Assembly (NCBI GenBank): GCA_020049615.1
Contig: JAIFKN010000075.1
Span: 1-5,557 of the forward strand
Direction: 5' to 3'
DNA length: 5,557 nt
Source: a bacterium
GTDB lineage: Bacteria; Planctomycetota; UBA11346
Within the stretch, counting starts at the first letter, position 1, and each line of letters opens with the position of its first letter. Both the position numbers and the translations under genes were made by a program. Below are positions 1 through 5,557 of this stretch, one piece after another. The notes below the pieces were generated by a model. That model was not told the origin of the DNA. It did no database searches and worked only from the letters and a program-made list of their open reading frames with translations.

Positions 1-2
1 CT

Positions 3-647
3 CTGCCGTGGGGGGCATGGCATCCGGTGGTGGGAGCGCCAGCCCAGCCATCCTGGTCTGTCTGCCTTGGGCGGGATCACGGCCCCGTCCTACCCAGCGA
101 TCTGGCCAAGCGCATGGCGCCATTCCTGGCCTACTGCGCCCGCACCTGGTGGGTCGGTCCGCCGCAGCGGCTGATGGCGGGGGCGCAGTTCCTCCGCTTG
201 TGCCTGCTCCTTGCCGATGGCGCTGGACCGGGAGCGGCGCCGTCCGAGGAACCCTGCGCCCGGGCCGAGCAGACGGCCCGTCAGCAGATCCGGCGCGGCT
301 TCGACGTCACCGGGATGGCAGCCGCCGCCGGCATGACGCGGGCGCATTTCACCCGGCGCTACACCGCGCTGCGCGGCCATGGTCCAGGTGCCTTCCTGCG
401 TCAGCTGCGGCTGGAGGTCATCGCGCACCATCTGCGCGCCGGCCAGGATCCGGCCGTGCTCTCGGCGAACCTGGGGTTCAGCTCGATGCGGCATCTCGCC
501 CAGTTCGTCCGCCGGGCGAGCGGCATGCCCTGGCAGGCGTGGCTGTCCGGGCACGGGCCGCGGCCGGAATGGTCGCAGCCGGTGGATCGTCACAGACCTC
601 CGATCGCCGCACATTCCGCGGCTCGCCGTCCTGCCCGCCGCGGCTAG
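3..647 (+). CDS. AraC/XylS-family transcriptional regulator, C-terminal part (5' end outside window)
   Basis: The reading frame is open from the first bases of the window, so the true start is probably upstream; GTG codons at 27 and 30 are possible but not convincing. About 214 codons are visible, against 270-300 for a usual full-length member. Codons from about 270 to 560 encode the two-helix-turn-helix AraC DNA-binding domain. The first HTH lies near 300-370 (FDVTGMAAAAGMTRAHFTRRY). The second lies near 447-530, with the family-typical pattern LGFSSMRHLAQFVRRASGMP followed by WQAWL. The preceding residues (AKRMAPFLAYCARTWW and a loose linker) are probably the end of an effector-binding domain, whose type cannot be judged here. 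After the domain comes an Arg/Pro-rich tail of about 33 residues, longer than usual. The hydrolase gene starts 8 nt after the TAG stop, so the two are probably co-transcribed and the regulator likely responds to a sugar linked to that enzyme (inference). The family call is firm; the ligand is unknown. Confidence 0.9.
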   Translation: MPWGAWHPVVGAPAQPSWSVCLGRDHGPVLPSDLAKRMAPFLAYCARTWWVGPPQRLMAGAQFLRLCLLLADGAGPGAAPSEEPCARAEQTARQQIRRGFDVTGMAAAAGMTRAHFTRRYTALRGHGPGAFLRQLRLEVIAHHLRAGQDPAVLSANLGFSSMRHLAQFVRRASGMPWQAWLSGHGPRPEWSQPVDRHRPPIAAHSAARRPARRG

Positions 648-655
648 CCTCCGGC

Positions 656-2317
656 ATGCCCCGCATCATCGATCCCTTCCCCGCCCGCTCGCCGCTGGAC
701 CTCGACGGTCTGTGGGAGCTGATCGTCGGCGACGACGCGCGGCCGCCGCGGCGCTCCGGCGAGCGCATCGCCGTGCCGGGCGTGTGGGAGACCGCTCTCG
801 ATCACGCCGACCGCCGCGGGGTCGCCTGGTTCGTGCGCGACCTGGTCCTGCCGCACGACTGCCCCGCGGGCGCCCGCCTGGTCTTCGGCGCGGTCTCGCA
901 TACCGCCGAGGTGTGGTTCGACGGCCGCCGGGTCGGCGGGCACTACGGCGCGCACACCGAGTTCGCCTGCGAACTGCCGCCGCTGCGCGCCGGGGCGCAT
1001 CGCGTCGCGGTGCGGGTCGATAACCGCTTCGGCGACGGCAATCCGCTCAGCGGCCCGTGGCAGGACATCTACACCTGGGGCGGGATCACACGCAGCGTGC
1101 GGCTGGAACGCCTCGGCGCTGCCCGGATCGAGGCGCCGGCGCTGGTGCCGCGGCGCACCCGCCGTGGCTGGGAGGTCGCGGTCGCGGCCCGGGTGCAGGG
1201 GGCCGGCCAGGTCGAGCTCCGCCTCGACGGCCGCGTGCTCGGCACGCTGCCGGTGCGACGCGGCCGCGTCGCCGGCGCGCTGCCGGCCGGCACGGTGCGG
1301 ACGTGGTCGCCCGCCGATCCCGCCCTGCATCTCGCCGAGCTGCGCGCCGGCGACGACCTCTTCCGCGTGCGCCTGGGCTTCCGCACCATCGCGGTGCGCG
1401 GCCGGCGCATCCTGCTCAACGGCAGGCCGCTGACCCTGGTCGGCGTCAACCGGCACGAGTTCCATCCGGACCATGGACCGTGCGTCCCGACGGCGATCCA
1501 GCTGAAGGACCTCGCCATCCTCCGGCGTCTGGGCGCGAACTTCGTCCGCGGCTCGCACTATCCCAACGACCCCGCCTTCCTCGACCTCTGCGATGAGCAC
1601 GGCCTGCTGTTCTGGGACGAGCTGTCGCACTGGCAGCCCAAGGAGAAGGACCTGCGCTCGCCGGCCTTCCGCGCCGCCTCGCTGGCCCAGGCCGAGGAGA
1701 TGGTCGTCCAGCACCGGCACCATCCGTCGATCCTGTGCTGGGGCTTCCTCAACGAATGCGACAGCCATACCGCCGCCGCCCGTCCGGTGGTGCGCGAGCT
1801 GGCGCGCCGGATCCGCAGTCTCGATCCGACCCGGCCGATCACCTTCGCCAGCCACAAGCCGTTCGACGATCGCTGCTACGACCTGGTCGATATCGTCTCG
1901 GTCAACACCTACCCCGGCTGGTACGGCGGCGACCTCGCCGACCTCGCCGACCGGCGCGGCTTCCTCCACGGCAAGCTGCTGCCGGCCATCCGCCGGCGCA
2001 GCCTCGGCAAGCCGGTGATCATCTCCGAGTTCGGCGGCGGCGCGATGGACGGCGTGCGCTCGTTCGAGCTACGCAAATGGACCGAGGGCTACCAGGCCGA
2101 ACTGCTCGACCGGCTGATCGCCGCCTGGCAGGACTCGGGCTTCATCAGCGGCCTGGCGATCTGGCAGTTCTGCGACGCGCGCACCTCGGCCGGCATGGCC
2201 ATGGTCCGCATCCGCGAATACAACAACAAGGGTCTGCTTACCGAGTACCGGCAGCCGAAGGAATCGTTCCAGCGCGTGCGCGAAGCCTTCCGGAGGCGGT
2301 GGGCGATCGACGGATGA
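656..2317 (+). CDS. Glycoside hydrolase family 2, beta-glucuronidase-type
   Basis: This 553-residue enzyme most likely hydrolyses beta-D-glucuronides, releasing glucuronic acid with retention of configuration (EC 3.2.1.31). Domains in order are a jelly-roll sugar-binding domain (about 13-150, ending in DIYTWGGITRSVRL), an immunoglobulin-like domain (about 155-245), and a TIM barrel (about 250-553) opening with the GH2 signature GVNRHEFHPDHG. The acid/base is E367 in GFLNEC and the nucleophile is E458 in IISEFGGG. They are 91 residues apart, the same spacing as E413/E504 in E. coli GusA as I recall it. VNTYPGWY (416-423) matches the GusA active-site VNRYYGWY, and N523/K525 in YNNKG form the N-x-K motif that binds the uronate carboxylate. 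No signal peptide is seen, so it is probably cytoplasmic. It is shorter than GusA (603 residues) and lacks the long loop after the barrel's DE motif. The same frame stays open upstream through the regulator gene, but homology begins just after ATG 656 (SPLDLDGLWEL). No clear Shine-Dalgarno is present, so translation may be coupled to the regulator. A galacturonidase or other uronidase remains possible. Confidence 0.93.
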   Translation: MPRIIDPFPARSPLDLDGLWELIVGDDARPPRRSGERIAVPGVWETALDHADRRGVAWFVRDLVLPHDCPAGARLVFGAVSHTAEVWFDGRRVGGHYGAHTEFACELPPLRAGAHRVAVRVDNRFGDGNPLSGPWQDIYTWGGITRSVRLERLGAARIEAPALVPRRTRRGWEVAVAARVQGAGQVELRLDGRVLGTLPVRRGRVAGALPAGTVRTWSPADPALHLAELRAGDDLFRVRLGFRTIAVRGRRILLNGRPLTLVGVNRHEFHPDHGPCVPTAIQLKDLAILRRLGANFVRGSHYPNDPAFLDLCDEHGLLFWDELSHWQPKEKDLRSPAFRAASLAQAEEMVVQHRHHPSILCWGFLNECDSHTAAARPVVRELARRIRSLDPTRPITFASHKPFDDRCYDLVDIVSVNTYPGWYGGDLADLADRRGFLHGKLLPAIRRRSLGKPVIISEFGGGAMDGVRSFELRKWTEGYQAELLDRLIAAWQDSGFISGLAIWQFCDARTSAGMAMVRIREYNNKGLLTEYRQPKESFQRVREAFRRRWAIDG

Positions 2318-2334
2318 GGGCCGTCACTGCGGCC
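2309..2334. other. Short GC hairpins at the convergent gene ends
   Basis: Two overlapping short inverted repeats sit where the + strand hydrolase and the - strand esterase meet. GACGG (2309-2313) can pair with CCGTC (2321-2325) around a 7-nt loop. Alternatively GGCCG (2319-2323) can pair with CGGCC (2330-2334) around a 6-nt loop. They cover both stop codons. Neither is followed by a T run on either strand, so they do not look like standard intrinsic terminators. In DNA this GC-rich, 5-bp stems may occur by chance. Confidence 0.2.
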
Positions 2335-3814
2335 AGAGCAGCCAGTCGTCGCTGCGCCACTGGTTGAGCGGCTGGCCGTTGGCGTCGATCACATCGACCT
2401 GCGGGTTGTTGGCCCAGGCGTGGCGGGCGGCGATCGGTGCCGGGACATCTGGGCTGTGCAGGGTGATGGCCCCGCCGGCGATCTCGGCCTGGGCGCGGTG
2501 CCACACCCCATCGGCGCCGGCGAGGGCGAAGCCGCCCACCGGGCCATCGCCGCGGTGGCGCAGCGCCACTCCGGCAGGGCCGGCCTGCAGCACGGCGCGG
2601 CCATCGGCGAAGCGGGCGGCGACGATGCGCGGACCATGGCTGTCGGGCTGCGGGCGGCCGTACACCTCGGCCAGGGCCAGGGCGGCCAGGCGCGCCCCGG
2701 CGCGCTCCTTGTGCGCCGGATGGATCTGCCACGGGGCGCCCGGTTCGTCGATATCCATCAGGTCGAGGCCGCTGACGGTGTGCAGGTTGCGCATCAGCCG
2801 GCAGGTCCGCTGCTGGGCGTCGCGCAGCGCCGGCCACGGCGCGTCCTGCACCGGCTGGTCCGGGCGGGTGCCGAAGTTGGCCAGTTCGACGGCGAGGAAC
2901 GGCGCGTCGGGCATCTGCCACTGCAGGCGCCAGTCGGCGACCAGGGCGGCGAAGCGGGCGGTGTAGGCGTAGGGCTGCTGCGCGTTGTGCTCGCCCTGCC
3001 ACCAGATGAAGCCGCGGCCGGCGAAGGGCACGCAGGGCGCGACCGTGCCGTTCCACAGGCCGGCTGGCCGGGGAGGTGTCTTGGCCCCACCGCCGGCCTT
3101 CGCTGCCGCCAGGGCCTGTACGTAGGCGGGCATCTCGGCCGGGAAATGCCGCTCCAGCAGCGGCTGGCGCACGAAGCGCTCGATGCCCTGCCCTGGCACC
3201 GCGACGTGGACGAGGCCGACCGGCATCTGCAGGACGGCCTGTAGCCGCTGCGCGAAGTACAGCGGCGTGCCCGGCCAGGCGCCGAGGGCGGCGGGATCGG
3301 CCACCGCCCAGGTGGCGGCGACCGAGGTCTGCGGCGTCTCGCTGTCCCAGCCGCCCTGCTGCGGGTGGGTGTTGGCATCGAACAGCCGCAGGGTCGGCCC
3401 GGCGGCGGTGCGCGCCGCAGTGGCGGCCGGTTCAGCGCACTTCTCGAGGTGCCACCACATGTTGCTCTGTCCACCGGCGATCCACACCTCGCCGACCAGC
3501 ACGTCGGCGACCTCGCGACGCTGCTCCCCGGCGCGCACGTTGAGGACGAAGGGTCCGCCGGCCGTACCGGTGGGCAGCTGCACGCGCCAGGCGCCGCCGG
3601 CGTCGGCCACGGTCGCCGCCTCCTGGTCGCGGAAGGCGATGGTGACCGCAGCCCCCGGTTCGGCCCGGCCCCAGATCGGTACCGCCCGTTCGCGCTGCAG
3701 CACCATGTGGTCGGCGAGGATGCTCGGCAGCTCCAGCTCCTGCGCCGGCAGCGCCGATCCGAGCGTCAGGGCGAGGGCGGCACCGCAGGCGGGCAGGCAG
3801 GAATGGTCGGTCAT
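2324..3814 (-). CDS. Sialate O-acetylesterase-like SGNH hydrolase (SASA family), probably secreted
   Basis: This 496-residue protein belongs to the SASA (formerly DUF303) family of carbohydrate acetylesterases, which remove O-acetyl groups from sialic acids or plant and algal polysaccharides. An N-terminal beta domain (about 28-107, opening with LPSILADHMVLQRERAVPIWG) leads into the SGNH core. That core has GGQSNM with nucleophile S117, a block II-like VPGQGIERF (207-214), LWNGTVAP (253-260), IWWQGEHNA (270-278, usually WYQGESNA) and IHPAHKERAGARLA with catalytic H365. The C-terminal beta region ends in the family-typical AWANNP...RSDDW. The usual D-I-H-P is Q-I-H-P here. Length matches the family. 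ATG 3814 is followed by a hydrophobic stretch (about 9-24) with possible cleavage after LPA, before QELELPS. The n-region lacks Lys/Arg, so export is probable but not certain. A weak Shine-Dalgarno (AGAAAG) lies 9 nt upstream. The frame continues to an ATG at 3952, but that extension would bury the signal sequence. The gene converges on the hydrolase with 6 nt between stops. Substrate cannot be told from sequence. Confidence 0.93.
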   Translation of the reverse strand: MTDHSCLPACGAALALTLGSALPAQELELPSILADHMVLQRERAVPIWGRAEPGAAVTIAFRDQEAATVADAGGAWRVQLPTGTAGGPFVLNVRAGEQRREVADVLVGEVWIAGGQSNMWWHLEKCAEPAATAARTAAGPTLRLFDANTHPQQGGWDSETPQTSVAATWAVADPAALGAWPGTPLYFAQRLQAVLQMPVGLVHVAVPGQGIERFVRQPLLERHFPAEMPAYVQALAAAKAGGGAKTPPRPAGLWNGTVAPCVPFAGRGFIWWQGEHNAQQPYAYTARFAALVADWRLQWQMPDAPFLAVELANFGTRPDQPVQDAPWPALRDAQQRTCRLMRNLHTVSGLDLMDIDEPGAPWQIHPAHKERAGARLAALALAEVYGRPQPDSHGPRIVAARFADGRAVLQAGPAGVALRHRGDGPVGGFALAGADGVWHRAQAEIAGGAITLHSPDVPAPIAARHAWANNPQVDVIDANGQPLNQWRSDDWLLWPQ

Positions 3815-3993
3815 CGCGATCGGCTTTCTGAGCTGGGCTACGGCAGACCTGCTCGTTGGGACGGGCGCGGCAGTGTATGCCGCTGGCCGACTGGAAAAAG
3901 CGGGAGTCCATGCAGTGGTGCAAGGTACACGTTGACTACCCTCCGCATGCATCTACGGACGGCGCAACATCCGGCGTCGACAGAGGAGAAACG
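3815..3993. promoter_or_regulatory. Divergent intergenic region between esterase and 419-residue protein genes
   Basis: This 179-nt gap separates two divergent starts and must hold the promoters of both genes unless they lie inside the flanking genes. On the + strand TTGACT (3932-3937) resembles a -35 box, but the matching -10 position (TACGGA, 3954-3959) is poor. On the - strand TACACT (complement of 3872-3877) fits a -10 box in four of six positions, with only a T-rich run at the -35 position. An imperfect inverted repeat, TCCG at 3942-3945 and CGGA at 3956-3959 around CATGCATCTA, could be an operator but is short. Gene arrangement supports promoter activity; the individual boxes are weak. 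Confidence 0.45.
3982..3990 (+). promoter_or_regulatory. Strong Shine-Dalgarno sequence fixing the start at 3994
   Basis: The sequence AGAGGAGAA ends 3 nt before ATG 3994, with the GAGGAG core 5 nt from the start codon. It is the best ribosome binding site in the window. It decides the start of the downstream gene against the longer frame that runs back to a TTG at 3856. Confidence 0.8.
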
Positions 3994-5253
3994 ATGGACG
4001 ATCTGGTACGTGACGCCGAGGCTTCGGTCACCGGGCGCATGGTCGACGGTACGATCGAGCACCCCCGGCTGCGGGCGACGCTTGGTGAGATCGATGCCGG
4101 TGCCTATGCCGCGCAGATCGCCCTGGTACGCCGGGGGCTGACGGCCGCGCCGGATCTGCCGCTGCGCGACGCGCTGCTGGTCGCCCTGATCCGCATCGTG
4201 AAGGAAGCCGGGGTGCCGGTGGCCATGATGCAGATCGTGGCGATGGCGTTCTATCGATCGACCTGGCAGCTGCTGCGCCGCATCGACCCCGCCATCACCT
4301 TGGATGGCATCCGCGCCATCGGCACCTGGCGCGCCCTGTCGATGATGGACGGCTTCGCCTTCGGCCGTCATGGACGCATGCCGGTGGATGATGCCGCCCT
4401 GCGTGGCTGCGTCGACCGCCTGCGGCGTACCCTGCTGCCCAGCCAGGCCGGCGTGGCCTGGGCTGGCCCGCCACCGTCCCAGGGGCCGTTGATCGTCGCG
4501 CCCGATCCCAGCGAGGGACCGGCCACCACCGCGGTGCGCAACGGCTTCTTCCGTTCCTTCTTCGCTGACTACCTGCTGGGCGGCGGCGCGGACCGCAACC
4601 ATGACCTGGTCATCGACGTGCTCGAGGAGGCGTTGGCTCGGCCCGAACGTCTGCCCTTCCTGCGCGGAGCCGACGAGCAGCAGCGCGCCTACCGCATCGC
4701 CCAGTTGGCGCGCACCCTGGTGGTGCTGCATGACATCGGCTGCCGCCTGTCGGTTCACCGCGAGCGCATCCCGGCCGAGTTCGCCACCGCGCCGGTGACC
4801 GTCCAGGCCGCCGCGCTGGCCAAGGTCGGGGTTGGCGCCACCGCCGGGTTCGATCACCTGCTGGTCGAATGTCTGTACGCCGAGTTCGGCACGCTGGTCG
4901 ACTGGGTGCGCGAGGTCGGTCCGCGCCTGCGTATACCGCGGGTGGTCTCGGCGCAGGCCCCGGCCCCGGCACCCGTGGCGGCTCGGCCGCAGGCTCGACC
5001 GGCGATCAGACCAGCGGCGGTTTCAAACGCACCGCAAGCGCGTCCGGCGATCGGTCCGGCCGTGGGCATCTCGCCATTCAGCTGGGAGGTCGAACCCGAG
5101 ACGTCGCATCGACCGGCGGCCGCTCCTCGTCAGCCGCCGGGCGCCGCCCTGACTCCGAAGCAGGCGCAGAAGCCGGCGCAGCAACCACCGGTCCGGCCCC
5201 AGGAGATCGATCCGGACAAAGCAGATACCGAAGTGGTGAACGAGGAACTGTAG
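3994..5253 (+). CDS. Protein of unknown function, 419 residues, with Pro/Ala-rich disordered tail
   Basis: I do not recognise this protein. The reading frame is supported by a strong Shine-Dalgarno and by protein-like composition. Residues 1-155 look mostly helical and include a hydrophobic patch around 56-90 (LRDALLVALIRIVKEAG, then VPVAMMQIVAMAFY), which is interrupted by charges and is not a clear membrane segment. A Pro/Gly linker (157-177, AGPPPSQGPLIVAPDPSEGP) leads to a second helical block (about 178-312) with FFRSFFADYLLGG, RIAQLARTLVVLHDIGCRLSVHRERIP and FDHLLVECLYAEFGTLVDWVREVG. From about 318 to the end the chain is rich in Pro, Ala, Gln and Arg and likely disordered. It holds two copies of PQARPAI(R/G)PA (332-341 and 347-356), an isolated hydrophobic FSWEVEPE patch (362-369) and an acidic end (EVVNEEL). 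No signal peptide, catalytic motif or known domain signature was visible, so it is probably cytoplasmic. The disordered tail suggests a binding or scaffold role, but that is speculation. It stands alone, with the esterase gene diverging from it. Confidence 0.8.
   Translation: MDDLVRDAEASVTGRMVDGTIEHPRLRATLGEIDAGAYAAQIALVRRGLTAAPDLPLRDALLVALIRIVKEAGVPVAMMQIVAMAFYRSTWQLLRRIDPAITLDGIRAIGTWRALSMMDGFAFGRHGRMPVDDAALRGCVDRLRRTLLPSQAGVAWAGPPPSQGPLIVAPDPSEGPATTAVRNGFFRSFFADYLLGGGADRNHDLVIDVLEEALARPERLPFLRGADEQQRAYRIAQLARTLVVLHDIGCRLSVHRERIPAEFATAPVTVQAAALAKVGVGATAGFDHLLVECLYAEFGTLVDWVREVGPRLRIPRVVSAQAPAPAPVAARPQARPAIRPAAVSNAPQARPAIGPAVGISPFSWEVEPETSHRPAAAPRQPPGAALTPKQAQKPAQQPPVRPQEIDPDKADTEVVNEEL
4987..5061 (+). 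repeat. In-frame tandem duplication, 45-nt period, encoding PQARPAI(R/G)PA twice
   Basis: Positions 4987-5016 and 5032-5061 encode nearly the same ten residues (R at position 8 in the first copy, G in the second), separated by five residues (AVSNA). The DNA copies differ at several third positions (for example CAG/CAA, GCT/GCG, CGA/CGT). The peptide is therefore conserved better than the DNA, which points to an old duplication kept at protein level, or to low-complexity drift in a Pro/Ala tail. Confidence 0.6.
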
Positions 5254-5379
5254 CGACCTCGCCCAGTAAATGGATCTCGGCATCGTGCGCGGCACATACA
5301 TTGAGGTGATGTCCGGACCGGCCGGTTTGTCCGCGTGCTGCTATTGGGCATCGCTGGAAAACTGACAGACGGAATTCCT

Positions 5380-5408
5380 CTAGCAGCCTGCGCTGCGCTT
5401 CATATCTT
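5380..5408 (+). promoter_or_regulatory. Weak candidate promoter for the last gene
   Basis: The 188-nt spacer after the 419-residue protein gene is less GC-rich than the rest of the window and has no convincing terminator. TATCTT (5403-5408) matches a -10 box at four of six positions. CTAGCA (5380-5385) lies 17 nt upstream and matches a -35 box at three of six. A better -35-like CTGACA at 5362-5367 has no -10 at the right distance. This is a guess based on consensus matching only. Confidence 0.2.
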
Positions 5409-5441
5409 GTCGGGTGAAGAGTCTCACGCTTCTGCGGAGCG

Positions 5442-5557
5442 ATGACTATACCCATGCGATTCCCCTTCGCCCTCCGGTTGGCTCTCTTACTCGCCATCCC
5501 CATCTCCATTCTTCTCTTCTCTGGAGCGCGTCGCATCGGCGATCTGAATGTCGAGTT
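5442..5557 (+). CDS. Start of a secreted or membrane-anchored protein (3' end outside window)
   Basis: Only the first 34-38 codons are present. From ATG 5454 the product begins MRFPFALRLALLLAIPISIL, a classic signal sequence or N-terminal anchor: two Arg residues near the start, then about 15 hydrophobic residues to LLFSG, followed by ARRIGDLNVE. The in-frame ATG at 5442 would add MTIP. GGAG at 5436-5439 is only 2 nt from ATG 5442 and 14 nt from ATG 5454, so neither start has ideal spacing. I list the longer form, and 5454 gives the more typical signal peptide. An in-frame TGA at 5415-5417 rules out a much earlier start. Codon choice is less GC-biased than in the other genes. The visible part gives export to the membrane or beyond, not function. 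Confidence 0.65.
   Translation, partial: MTIPMRFPFALRLALLLAIPISILLFSGARRIGDLNVE

Noticed and set aside
8..655. Upstream extension of the glycoside hydrolase frame, giving a 769-residue protein
   Set aside because: The extension overlaps the AraC gene in another frame, has no homology-like content, and GH2 similarity begins directly after ATG 656. It is open only because of high GC.
644..1969. Long minus-strand open frame of 441 codons opposite the hydrolase
   Set aside because: It lies antisense to a firmly identified gene, has low-complexity Ala/Arg/Gly/Val-rich composition and no domain pattern. Such frames are expected opposite GC-rich genes.
2420..3244. Plus-strand open frame of 274 codons opposite the esterase
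   Set aside because: It is antisense to the clearly identified SASA-family gene and has no recognisable motifs.
3815..3952. Longer esterase start at ATG 3952
   Set aside because: It would place 46 non-homologous residues before the signal sequence and consume most of the intergenic region. ATG 3814 has a weak but usable ribosome binding site.
3838..4857. Minus-strand open frame of 339 codons opposite the 419-residue protein gene
   Set aside because: Its His/Gln/Gly-rich composition is typical of the antisense shadow of a GC-rich gene. The sense frame has a strong ribosome binding site and better protein character.
5285..5295. Small hairpin GTGC-GCG-GCAC after the 419-residue protein gene, as a terminator
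   Set aside because: It has a 4-bp stem and no T run after it.
5311..5332. Palindrome ACCGGCCGGT (5317-5326) flanked by GGAC and GTCC, as a possible terminator or operator
   Set aside because: The stems are short with no proper loop, only three T residues follow, and a 10-nt GC palindrome is common by chance at this composition.
5078..5536. Minus-strand open frame of 152 codons covering the right-hand spacer, with a basic start (MRRAPEKRRMEMGM)
   Set aside because: It overlaps the tail of the 419-residue gene and the signal sequence of the last gene. The basic start is simply the complement of the Leu/Pro/Phe-rich leader codons, and no family is recognisable.
5414..5557. Alternative + strand frame from GTG 5414 (VKSLTLLRSDDYTHAIPLRP)
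   Set aside because: Composition after the start is His/Ser/Arg-rich without protein character, whereas the overlapping frame from 5442/5454 gives a classic signal sequence.

Overview
The window is a GC-rich (about 70% by eye) bacterial chromosomal segment with four substantial genes and the beginning of a fifth. I cannot name the organism. High GC, an AraC-type regulator placed directly before a glycoside hydrolase, and a secreted SASA-family acetylesterase beside it are typical of polysaccharide- or glycoconjugate-degrading bacteria, for example of the PVC group (Verrucomicrobiota, Planctomycetota, Lentisphaerota). That placement is inference. I saw no tRNA, rRNA, CRISPR array, transposase or integrase.

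Left part (1-2317, + strand): the C-terminal portion of an AraC/XylS-family transcription factor, cut by the window edge, is followed after 8 nt by a family 2 glycoside hydrolase of the beta-glucuronidase type. The hydrolase has both catalytic glutamates (E367, E458) and the N-x-K motif that recognises the uronic-acid carboxylate. The tight spacing suggests one transcript, with the regulator controlling its own hydrolase.

Middle part (2324-3814, - strand): a sialate O-acetylesterase-like SGNH hydrolase with a probable signal peptide runs towards the hydrolase gene, and only 6 nt separate the two stop codons. A plausible joint role is that the esterase removes acetyl groups outside the cytoplasm and the glucuronidase releases uronic acid from the imported fragments. 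That link rests on proximity only, because the genes are convergent and not co-transcribed.

Right part (3815-5557, + strand): a 179-nt divergent intergenic region leads to a gene I do not recognise. It encodes a 419-residue protein with two mostly helical blocks and a long Pro/Ala/Gln-rich tail carrying a duplicated 10-residue unit, and it starts behind a strong Shine-Dalgarno sequence. After a 188-nt spacer of lower GC comes the start of a fifth gene. Only its hydrophobic signal or anchor sequence and a few more residues are inside the window.

The two enzymes and the regulator are ordinary family members. The points most worth checking are the unrecognised 419-residue protein, the apparent change in the esterase active-site D-I-H-P motif (Q-I-H-P here), and the nearly overlapping convergent gene ends.
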